A stretch of DNA of 40,626 bases from Anabaena catenula FACHB-362 (GTDB lineage: Bacteria; Cyanobacteriota; Cyanobacteriia; Cyanobacteriales; Nostocaceae), in the NCBI RefSeq assembly GCF_014698735.1, contig NZ_JACJTQ010000046.1:1-40626 (forward strand), given 5' to 3'. A program made the position numbers and the translations under genes. This document shows, piece after piece, positions 1 to 6,563 of this stretch (positions are counted from its first letter, which is position 1; every line of letters starts with the position of its first letter). Below the pieces are notes generated by a model. That model saw only the letters and a list, made by a program, of their open reading frames with translations, was not told the DNA's origin and ran no database searches.

Positions 1-55
1 TGCGGCCACGATAGTCTGGGGGTTGCCCCACGCCAAAATAGCTCGATGCCAGGTC
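1..55 (+). rRNA. rrf: 5S ribosomal RNA, 3' part (cut by window start)
   Basis: The first 55 bases match the 3' half of cyanobacterial 5S rRNA as I remember it. They contain the TGCGG..ACGATAG helix IV region, then AAAATAGCTCGA and the 3' terminal GCCAGGTC that pairs with the missing 5' end. The 16S and 23S genes would lie to the left, outside the window. A GC-rich hairpin with a T tract follows directly, as expected for the last gene of an rrn operon. The exact mature 3' end is estimated. Confidence 0.85.
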
Positions 56-70
56 TATCACTACCACAAA

Positions 71-108
71 TCCCCCTCCCGCTTCATTCCGGGGGGTTTT
101 TGTTTTTT
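71..108 (+). terminator. Rho-independent terminator of the rrn operon
   Basis: A CCCCC block (72-76) faces GGGGGG (91-96) across a short loop and is followed by a run of T interrupted once by G. It lies 16 bases after the 5S rRNA end, so it most likely ends the rRNA transcript. Confidence 0.75.
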
Positions 109-338
109 TGTAAGATACTATTGCTAACAAAAGATATAGCAGAGGACAGGTAATAGAGTGAAAAGTACTTTGGTATCTAGGTTTGATAATAAGTTAGTGT
201 CCTAACAACCTTGGCGATTGCTATAACATGAACAATTCTTAATTAACTTAAGAGAATTCAAGGATGACTTTACGTCCATCTTAGGAGATAATCTTGTGCA
301 AAAGTTGTTCCTAAGATAAACTAACCTATCTGAAATTC

Positions 339-809
339 ATGGATTCTTTATCTATCAATTCCCTACTTGACGACTTGAAAAATCCTGATTCTATAGTCCG
401 TGAGCAAGCGACTCGAAAAATTTGGCGGCTCTGGTTTCAGCAAAAAGGTATATACGGACTAGAAAAAATTGACCACAGTCAAAAGTTGATTGATGCTGGA
501 GAGATTACATCCGCTGAAAAAATACTAACTGAATTAATAAACATACAAGCAGATTTCGCTGAAGCTTGGAATCGACGAGCTTTTCTCTACTATAGTATAG
601 GCAATTATCAAAAATCGCTAGATGACTGCCAGATGGTTGTCGAGTTAAATCCAGTACATTTTGGCGCACTTCACGGCATGGGGTTGTGTTATGCAGCATT
701 GGGAAAGTATAGTGAAGCTATTGAAGCTTTTCAACAAGCATTAAAAATTCAACCCTATTCCTTGGTAAATCAAAAATTGATTCTGGAATGTACACTCAAA
801 CTGAGTTAA
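339..809 (+). CDS. TPR-repeat protein
   Basis: A 156-residue soluble protein with no signal peptide. Residues about 1-40 form a charged helical start (LDDLKNP..REQATRKIW) of a kind seen in HEAT-like repeats. From about residue 45 to 150 there are three tetratricopeptide repeats, with the usual W-N-R-A, Y-x-x-G-N-Y and A-L-x-G-x-G-x-x-Y-x-x-L-G-K-Y positions. TPRs bind other proteins; no partner can be read from the sequence. The gene stands alone, about 230 bases after the rrn terminator. The function is unknown. Confidence 0.8.
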   Translation: MDSLSINSLLDDLKNPDSIVREQATRKIWRLWFQQKGIYGLEKIDHSQKLIDAGEITSAEKILTELINIQADFAEAWNRRAFLYYSIGNYQKSLDDCQMVVELNPVHFGALHGMGLCYAALGKYSEAIEAFQQALKIQPYSLVNQKLILECTLKLS

Positions 810-1038
810 ACAGATTACTGTAATTGTTAAACGCAGGATAATATAGAGTAAGGCGTAAAGGAACGCTGGTAATTGTCACCTATGCATTAACCTCCGCGCC
901 CCTCTGCTTTCAAAAAGTTTCAAAGCAAAGTTTTCTAATTAGACATCTCCAAAATTAAAAATTCAACATTCCATCTGTCAGGACTGATAGTAGTAGGAGA
1001 GCATTTTTCTGACTATCGTTGTTAATTTGTACTAACAT

Positions 1039-1413
1039 TCAAAGACCTTCCAAATAGCTCAAAAGGTCTGCCATTTCTTGGGCGCTGGGCTGGAATTTTG
1101 GCATAGGAGGTGTTTCACCACTAATCACTTGGTGAATTAACCCATATCGAGATTTACGCTTGGGGACAGCTTGTAAGCTTGGGCCTACTAGTCCATCTGC
1201 TTCTAAACCGTGACATCCAGCACAGTTGATTTGAAAGATAGCCTTTCCCTGTACTGGGTTTCCCATTAGCGATAGGACATTCTTGACATATGGATCGGAG
1301 GCTTGAGCCATCTGAACACCAAGAATGGCCAAAGGGATTACAATGAGTATCGCTAAAGCCGACAAAACGATCCACTGAAACTTTGATTCAGGTTTGGTAA
1401 GCTGGTTATCCAA
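1039..1413 (-). CDS. cytM: Membrane-anchored c-type cytochrome, cytochrome cM-like
   Basis: A 124-residue protein with one uncleaved-looking hydrophobic segment (about 14-35), which would anchor it in the thylakoid or plasma membrane with the haem domain on the lumenal or periplasmic side. The haem is attached at C64-A-G-C67-H68, and M104 in TPPMP is the likely sixth ligand. The domain is short and ends in the usual C-terminal helix (MADLLSYLEGL). The size, the anchor and the phrase SDPYVKNVLSL fit cytochrome cM, which has been linked to electron flow under stress and to respiration. It is divergent to petG, with 208 bases between the start codons. The alternative is another class I mono-haem cytochrome; the family is certain, the exact name less so. 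Confidence 0.8.
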   Translation of the reverse strand: MDNQLTKPESKFQWIVLSALAILIVIPLAILGVQMAQASDPYVKNVLSLMGNPVQGKAIFQINCAGCHGLEADGLVGPSLQAVPKRKSRYGLIHQVISGETPPMPKFQPSAQEMADLLSYLEGL

Positions 1414-1621
1414 AAGGGTTGCTGTTACAGTCTAGGTGTACAAAAAACTTTTCATTTCCTACACATAGCTTAAAAGTTCTTGATTGTGTCTGCAAGTACA
1501 GATAATGATTTTTATATAGTATTTAGATTCCAAAAACATTATAGGGCGCGGGATTGATGCTGGATTTGGTAAAATCAAAAACAGGAAACGAAGTTGAATA
1601 ATTGCAAAGAGGAGATTTACA

Positions 1622-1735
1622 GTGGTTGAACCCCTACTTTCAGGTATTGTCTTGGGTCTGATTTTCGTTACCCTTAGCGGACTATTTTACGCTGCTTATA
1701 GGCAATATAAGCGCCCCAACGAGTTGGGAGGCTAA
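1622..1735 (+). CDS. petG: Cytochrome b6-f complex subunit PetG (GTG start)
   Basis: A 37-residue gene starting at GTG. It reads [19 protein letters not shown], then [11 protein letters not shown] and PNELGG. This is the typical PetG pattern: an acidic N-terminus, one transmembrane helix and a basic stop-transfer end. PetG is a small subunit needed for assembly and stability of the cytochrome b6-f complex in the thylakoid. An AAGAGGAG ribosome binding site sits about 8 bases before the GTG and supports this start. It converges with rsmD. It lies back to back with the cytochrome cM-like gene, so two photosynthetic or respiratory electron-transfer genes share one 208-base promoter region. Confidence 0.93.
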   Translation: MVEPLLSGIVLGLIFVTLSGLFYAAYRQYKRPNELGG

Positions 1736-1796
1736 AACTGAGTGCTGAGTGGTGGGGAGTTAGAAAGAATTGGAATCCTATCAACCTAGCACCCCA

Positions 1797-2357
1797 TCAC
1801 TCCATCTCTTCTAATTCCATAGTTCTGTAAAAAGTTAGCGCTGTATTGCCATAAACTTTTTGATGGGAGATTTCCCAATTAGGGATTTCTGGTGGTTCCC
1901 AAGCTTGAGGACTATGTTCAACGGCTATTTCTCCATCAGCATCTAAAATTTGATAATGAGCGATCGCTTCTAAAACTGGCTGATATAACCCACTGGCATA
2001 GGGCGGATCAAAATAGATTTTGTCAAATTGCTTACCTGATAAGTTTTTTAACTGCTGGAGTACATTTCCTCGCAATACCTCAAATTTTTGGTTGGTATTA
2101 GCTACCAACTGCCAGTTTTGTTTGATCATTGCACAGGCTTTACTAGATTGTTCAATTCCTACGACCAATCTAGCTCCCCTACATAAAGCCTCTGCCCCCA
2201 TTGAACCACTACCGGCGCACAAATCCAGCCAACAACAACCATCTATTTTCCCTTGCCAAATATTAAAAACTGCCCCCCGTACTCGCGCACTGGTAGGTCT
2301 GGTTTCTTGCCCTGGTAAAGTTTTAAGCAGTCGATTCCCGTAAATTCTCAGACTCAT
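1797..2357 (-). CDS. rsmD: 16S rRNA (guanine-N2)-methyltransferase RsmD
   Basis: A 186-residue SAM-dependent methyltransferase of the RsmD/YhhF family, which methylates G966 (E. coli numbering) of 16S rRNA during 30S assembly. The SAM-binding loop is DLCAGSGSMGAE (45-56). The catalytic motif is DPPY (117-120). The N-terminal RPTSARVRGAVFNI (20-33) is the family's RNA-binding signature. Length is normal. It converges on petG with 61 bases between the stop codons. hisH lies just upstream on the same strand (63-base gap). Confidence 0.93.
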   Translation of the reverse strand: MSLRIYGNRLLKTLPGQETRPTSARVRGAVFNIWQGKIDGCCWLDLCAGSGSMGAEALCRGARLVVGIEQSSKACAMIKQNWQLVANTNQKFEVLRGNVLQQLKNLSGKQFDKIYFDPPYASGLYQPVLEAIAHYQILDADGEIAVEHSPQAWEPPEIPNWEISHQKVYGNTALTFYRTMELEEME

Positions 2358-2420
2358 TAGCTATTAGTCATTGGTCATTGGTTATGAGTTTTAGACAACT
2401 AATAAAATTGCAAATTTTTA

Positions 2421-3056
2421 TTAAGCAGGAATCTTTTCGCGGACTTGAGCCACAAAATTAGATAAAACTTGCAATCCTATATTAGAGGATTTTTCGGGAT
2501 GGAATTGGACTGCCATGAGGTTTTCATGAGCAATGGCAGCTGTGACAGTTTGATTACCATGAGTAACTGTTGCCGCTTTAATTTGCGGTTCAGTTGGGTC
2601 AACATAGTAGGAATGGACAAAATAAACCCAAGGTTGGGAAGGTAAATGTTCCCACAAAAGGTTTTTTGGCTGAGTGAGTTGCAGTTGATTCCAACCCATA
2701 TGGGGAATAGCAATACTTGGCTCTGAGCGAAATCTCCGCACTTTTCCGCGCAAAATTCCTAGTCCTGGTTGAGTCCCTTCGTCGCTGTATTCAAACAAAA
2801 TTTGCAGTCCTAGACAAATACCTAAGAAAGGTTTACCAGATGCGATCGCATCTTTAATCGGTTGTTCTAAACTACGCGATCGCAGATGTTGCACTGCGGG
2901 ATCAAATGCTCCCACTCCTGGCAGAACTATTGCATCTGCTTGTTCTAATTCCTTGGCAGAATAAGTTACTTTAGGAGTTGCCCCAGCTTTTTCTAAACCT
3001 TTGCAGACTGAGTGCAAATTTCCCATATCGTAATCTACGACTGCAATTACTGGCAT
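2421..3056 (-). CDS. hisH: Imidazole glycerol phosphate synthase subunit HisH
   Basis: A 211-residue class I glutamine amidotransferase that releases ammonia from glutamine for HisF in histidine biosynthesis. The nucleophile is C81 in FLGICLGLQ. The other triad residues are H186 and E188 in QFHPEKSS. The oxyanion strand motif (VLPGVGAF) is at 44-51. Length is normal. The gene is not next to other his genes here, which is usual for cyanobacteria where the pathway is scattered. It is divergent to the peptidase C15-like gene, with 69 bases between the starts. Confidence 0.95.
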   Translation of the reverse strand: MPVIAVVDYDMGNLHSVCKGLEKAGATPKVTYSAKELEQADAIVLPGVGAFDPAVQHLRSRSLEQPIKDAIASGKPFLGICLGLQILFEYSDEGTQPGLGILRGKVRRFRSEPSIAIPHMGWNQLQLTQPKNLLWEHLPSQPWVYFVHSYYVDPTEPQIKAATVTHGNQTVTAAIAHENLMAVQFHPEKSSNIGLQVLSNFVAQVREKIPA

Positions 3057-3125
3057 TTACCTGCTCCTTGTAAATTTATTAGGGAGGGCATTTCATTTAT
3101 ATTCTAATTCTAATTAATATTTATT

Positions 3126-3689
3126 ATGCAGAAAAAAATACTATTAACTTCTTTTGACACTTGGCTGAGTGAACAACTGTCAAATTCTTCTGATGATTTG
3201 TTACTTGAGTTAGCCAAAATGGCTTGTCTACCTCATGATTTAATTTTTTTGCGCCGACTACCTGTAGATGTTCAGCTTGCTAGTTCTCGCGTCATTGCCA
3301 AAATCAATGAACTTAAACCTGATTACGTTATTTGTTGTGGCATGGCAGCAAGTCGTACACAATTAAGTATCGAAGTCGTTGCTCGTATCGTATCTGTACA
3401 GTCTACGGATATCTTATCTCTAGATTGTGCAGAAAGTTTTTGGCAAACAACTTTGCAAACTACTGTTGATGTTGAACAATTAGTAGCTGGGACAAAGGCA
3501 GTTGAGATTAGCTACGACTGTGGTAAATTTGTGTGCGAAGGTCTTTATCATTCAGTGTTGGACTACCTGAGTCAATCTCAACTCCCCATTCCTTGCATCT
3601 TTGTTCATGTTCCGATTTTGAATCAAGAAAATTTGCACAGTATTCTTGCTGACTTTGTTTTAATTCTTAACAAACTGGCACTTATATAA
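3126..3689 (+). CDS. Peptidase C15 (pyroglutamyl peptidase)-like protein
   Basis: A 187-residue protein with the fold signature of pyroglutamyl peptidase I, which removes N-terminal pyroglutamate. The likely triad is present: E83 in the segment after CGMAASR, C137 in YDCGKFVCEGLYH, and H161 in FVHVP. The N-terminal strand ILLTSFDTW replaces the usual VLVTGFEPFGG, so the Gly/Pro-rich substrate loop is lost, and the active-site Cys context is SYDCGKFVC rather than SYDAGRYLC. It may therefore be a divergent member with altered substrate choice. It is followed by the DUF3370 gene after 39 bases on the same strand and could be co-transcribed with it. Confidence 0.7.
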   Translation: MQKKILLTSFDTWLSEQLSNSSDDLLLELAKMACLPHDLIFLRRLPVDVQLASSRVIAKINELKPDYVICCGMAASRTQLSIEVVARIVSVQSTDILSLDCAESFWQTTLQTTVDVEQLVAGTKAVEISYDCGKFVCEGLYHSVLDYLSQSQLPIPCIFVHVPILNQENLHSILADFVLILNKLALI

Positions 3690-3728
3690 GGTTGTCAGCG
3701 TCTCTTTAGAAAAATTTTCCTCTATATT

Positions 3729-5096
3729 ATGTTGCCATTCTTACTCTGTTTAACACTCGCTCAAGCAACTCAAGTCACACCACCAGTGGAAGAAGTGGTA
3801 CAACCACAAGAAATTCGTCCTTTACCAGGGCAGTTAGATACTGTGCCAGTATTTAATAGCAATAGTCCTGAATTGGTTTTAAAAGAGGGAATTTTACTTT
3901 CTACCTTTCCAGGAAATGGGAAAAAAGTACCAACGGCACATTTAAATTTTCCTTTTCGGGGACGGTTTGATATCTTTGCTCATCATGTTGCTAAAGCAGA
4001 ACCACCAGAAAATTTACGTTCTCTTTACAAGGGGATAATGTTGCATAACCCTGGTGCTAAACCAGTGAAAGTCAATATATTGCAAGCAGCAAGTTATTTA
4101 AGTCAACCAGATGCACCATTTATTCCATTACCCTCTTTTCTGCCCAATAATGCGGGTACAGTTTTTGCAGGCCCTGGTAGTCGGGTGATGTCTGATGTGC
4201 TAAGAGGAAGAAGACAAGCAATTTTCCCTGCTCAAATTGTCATTGCTCCAGGGGCAAGTCAGATGTTATTAAATCTACCAATTCCCGTGCAAGGATTGAC
4301 ACCGCCACTGAATGGTCGATCTACATTTATGCGCTTGTCGAGTAATGGAACTGTTTACGCAGCTAGTTTAGCTATGTTTGCACAGACAAATGCTGATGGT
4401 AGTGAACGTGCGCCAAATTTAGCAGAGTGGCAAAATTTATTAGATAACGGTGAATTATCTACACCAAGAGATAAAGTCCCAACTCCCCTTGAAGAAACTG
4501 GTAAACCAAGAATTTATGGAAGGGTAGCAGGTGTAGCGAGTGGTTCTCAATGGCGATCGCTCTTAGTCGATAATTCTAAAGTTAATTATTTGACAATTCC
4601 TCAACCCGGTCAAGCTTTTTCTTACCCTTTAAGCACACTGCATGGTGGTACTTTTGGTACTGGTCAAATTCAAAGCGCATCTATGTTAGTCCGCTATCCT
4701 GATACGGCTTATCGCGCTCATGGCAATTATGGAATTCAGTATAGTCTCAAGTTGCCTTTATACAATACAACTCAAAAACAGCAAACTGTAGCTGTGTCGG
4801 TGCAAACTCCAATCAAAGAAGATCAGTTGAATAAATCAGGACTACGCTTTTTCACCACACCAGCGCGTCAAGTCTTCTTTCGAGGAACAGTGCGAGTACG
4901 TTATCAAGATGATCAAGGTAAACCAAAAACTGAATTTGTACATTTAGTGCAAACTAGAGGTGAACAAGGGAAACCGTTGGTGTCATTAAATATGAAGTCA
5001 GGCGATCGCTCTGTAGTAGAAGTAGACTTTCTCTATCCTCCAGATGCTTCACCACCACAAGTTTTAACTGTTTCAACTCAAGCTGAAAATAAGTAA
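3729..5096 (+). CDS. DUF3370 family exported protein
   Basis: A 455-residue protein that starts with a short hydrophobic leader (MLPFLLCLTLAQA) typical of a signal peptide, then a Pro/Gln-rich linker (about 18-45), then a long beta-rich domain. The stretch with EIRPLPGQLDTVPVFNS, the LSTFPGNG segment and FRGRFDIFAHHV matches the DUF3370 family, which I know mainly from cyanobacteria. No catalytic motif is visible. It is probably periplasmic or cell-surface. A HIP1 octamer (GCGATCGC) lies inside the gene near 4554 and another near 5002. Biological role unknown. Confidence 0.8.
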   Translation: MLPFLLCLTLAQATQVTPPVEEVVQPQEIRPLPGQLDTVPVFNSNSPELVLKEGILLSTFPGNGKKVPTAHLNFPFRGRFDIFAHHVAKAEPPENLRSLYKGIMLHNPGAKPVKVNILQAASYLSQPDAPFIPLPSFLPNNAGTVFAGPGSRVMSDVLRGRRQAIFPAQIVIAPGASQMLLNLPIPVQGLTPPLNGRSTFMRLSSNGTVYAASLAMFAQTNADGSERAPNLAEWQNLLDNGELSTPRDKVPTPLEETGKPRIYGRVAGVASGSQWRSLLVDNSKVNYLTIPQPGQAFSYPLSTLHGGTFGTGQIQSASMLVRYPDTAYRAHGNYGIQYSLKLPLYNTTQKQQTVAVSVQTPIKEDQLNKSGLRFFTTPARQVFFRGTVRVRYQDDQGKPKTEFVHLVQTRGEQGKPLVSLNMKSGDRSVVEVDFLYPPDASPPQVLTVSTQAENK

Positions 5097-5117
5097 AATT
5101 ATCAGCTTTTAACCGCA

Positions 5118-5250
5118 GACAATTCCAATTAAAAATTAAAAATTATTAATTAAAAATTGCAAACAGTGGGGCTTGCACCCAAAATTAATTAATTAAAAAT
5201 TATTATTAATCTTAAATTTTTAATTTTTAATTTTTAACTTTTAATTAAAA
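5118..5250. repeat. AT-rich inverted repeat (MITE-like) after the DUF3370 gene
   Basis: Copies of an ATTAAAA-type heptamer on the left (about 5128-5157) face the complementary TTTTTAA-type copies on the right (about 5211-5245). In the middle is TGGGGCTTGCACCCAAAAT (5167-5185), which recurs with one extra T at 16329-16346. The whole can fold into a long AT-rich hairpin between two convergent genes and may also act as a bidirectional terminator. It has no open reading frame. Confidence 0.6.
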
Positions 5251-5267
5251 AAGGTCAGCCCTAATTA

Positions 5268-6176
5268 TCAGTCTTTAACCGAACACAATGTCATTGCTAA
5301 TTTAGCTGCACCTGCCATTCCTGCTGAGTTACCCAGTTCTGCGGGCAAAATTTGTAAACCTAGACGCGATGTAGGTAAAACCCGCTTTTCAATTTCTGCC
5401 TGCACAGCTGGTAAAAAAAAGTCAAAACTAGCACTGATACCACCACCAATAATAATTGCTTGTGGTGTAAGTACATATATTAAACTCGTTAAACCAATTC
5501 CTAAGTCTCTGCCATATTCTTGCCAAAAACTCAAAGCTTCAGCATCTCCGGCTTGAGCAAGTGCGCCTAATTCTGCTGGTTCTTTACCAGTACGGCGACG
5601 AATCGCTGTTACGGACGCATACTGTTCTAAAGAACCTTGATTGCCACTATTACACATTGATCCGTTAGGATTTAAGGTAATTAAACCTAATTCTCCGGCT
5701 GCGCCTTGATGTCCGACAAACAATTTACCATCGAGAATAATTGCACCACCAACCCCAGTCCCTAAAGTCAGGAGAATCAGATTTTGAAAGTGACGACCGG
5801 CACCTAACCAAGCTTCCCCCAACCCTGCACAGTTAGCATCATTAGCGAGGATGGTTGGTTTACCAGTTTTGGCTTCTAACCAATCTGCTAAGGGAACATC
5901 ATGCCATCCAGAGAGGTTAATGGCAACTTTAGCAATGCGTCCAGTTGCGTCCGCAGGGCCAGGAGTTCCCACACCTATAGCTATAGTTTGATTATCTGGG
6001 TCAATTTGAGCGATCACATCTACCATCTGCATCGTTACCGCTGCCGGTGTTGCAGGTTGGGGAGTTGCTACCGTTAAAGATTGTAAACAAGTACCATCTG
6101 CTGTAAAACGCCCCAGCTTAATCGCTGTTCCCCCCAAATCAATACCAATTACTTGCTGCACAAGGCTGATTCCCAA
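5268..6176 (-). CDS. ROK-family sugar kinase (glucokinase-like)
   Basis: A 302-residue ATP-dependent sugar kinase. The phosphate-1 motif GIDLGGTAIK is at 11-20, the catalytic Asp lies in LANDANCAGLGE (near 115), and the ROK signature LGTGVGGAIILDG is followed by GHQGAAGELG. The likely reaction is phosphorylation of glucose entering glycolysis or the pentose phosphate route. In most ROK proteins a CxCGxxGC zinc site follows. Here the segment reads MCNSGNQGSLE, so three of the four positions are not Cys and zinc is probably not bound. The gene is monocistronic and converges on the DUF3370 gene. Glucokinase is the best guess, but other hexoses or N-acetyl-mannosamine are possible substrates. Confidence 0.85.
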   Translation of the reverse strand: MGISLVQQVIGIDLGGTAIKLGRFTADGTCLQSLTVATPQPATPAAVTMQMVDVIAQIDPDNQTIAIGVGTPGPADATGRIAKVAINLSGWHDVPLADWLEAKTGKPTILANDANCAGLGEAWLGAGRHFQNLILLTLGTGVGGAIILDGKLFVGHQGAAGELGLITLNPNGSMCNSGNQGSLEQYASVTAIRRRTGKEPAELGALAQAGDAEALSFWQEYGRDLGIGLTSLIYVLTPQAIIIGGGISASFDFFLPAVQAEIEKRVLPTSRLGLQILPAELGNSAGMAGAAKLAMTLCSVKD

Positions 6177-6563
6177 ATATTTATTTTAGATAAAACCAAA
6201 AAATCATACCAATCATATCGTGTCTGGTGGTTAGCTTCGCTGGGTGCTAGAAATATACTTAGGACTAGGGCTGAAGCGGAGAGTTTTTTTGATCAGCAAA
6301 GGGAAAGAAGTATACTATAGCAATTCCCATTCAAGTGAGGTACAAGCAGTAATAATTAAACGCAGCGAAAAGTTCCTCGAAGCCGGGTTTCCCGGCGTAG
6401 GAAACTTTTCAAGACAGATGGACGCAGATAAACGCAGATAATTTTGTACTTCATTAGACTAGGAAATGCTATAAGTTTTTTCAGCGCAGAGTGCAGGTCA
6501 CTTTGGTTAACGCCACGCTACGTGAACACAAAAATCAAATATTATTCCTATATAGTTAAATAA
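6177..6563. other. Intergenic region with interspersed repeats
   Basis: 387 bases between divergent genes. It holds a tract like TATACTATAGCAATTC with a downstream TGAGGTACA (about 6311-6344) that is related to sequence near 21129-21160. It also holds a strong palindrome at 6367-6410 and a GACGCAGATAAACGCAGATA direct repeat (6420-6439). A 65-codon reading frame across this stretch is made of these repeats and I do not take it as a gene. The promoter of the downstream TPR-GT61 gene presumably lies near its right end. Confidence 0.6.
6367..6410. repeat. Interspersed palindrome
   Basis: Outer arms GAAAAGTTCC (6367-6376) and GGAAACTTTTC (6400-6410), with inner arms GCCGGG (6382-6387) and CCCGGC (6391-6396) around a TTT loop. 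It is a REP-like hairpin in an intergenic region. Confidence 0.7.

Noticed and set aside
1-150. Open frames running through the first bases of the window as the end of a protein gene
   Set aside because: The sequence matches the 3' end of 5S rRNA followed by a terminator, so the frames are accidental.
6244-6441. 65-codon frame on the plus strand
   Set aside because: It runs through a palindromic repeat and other interspersed repeat units, and has no family pattern.
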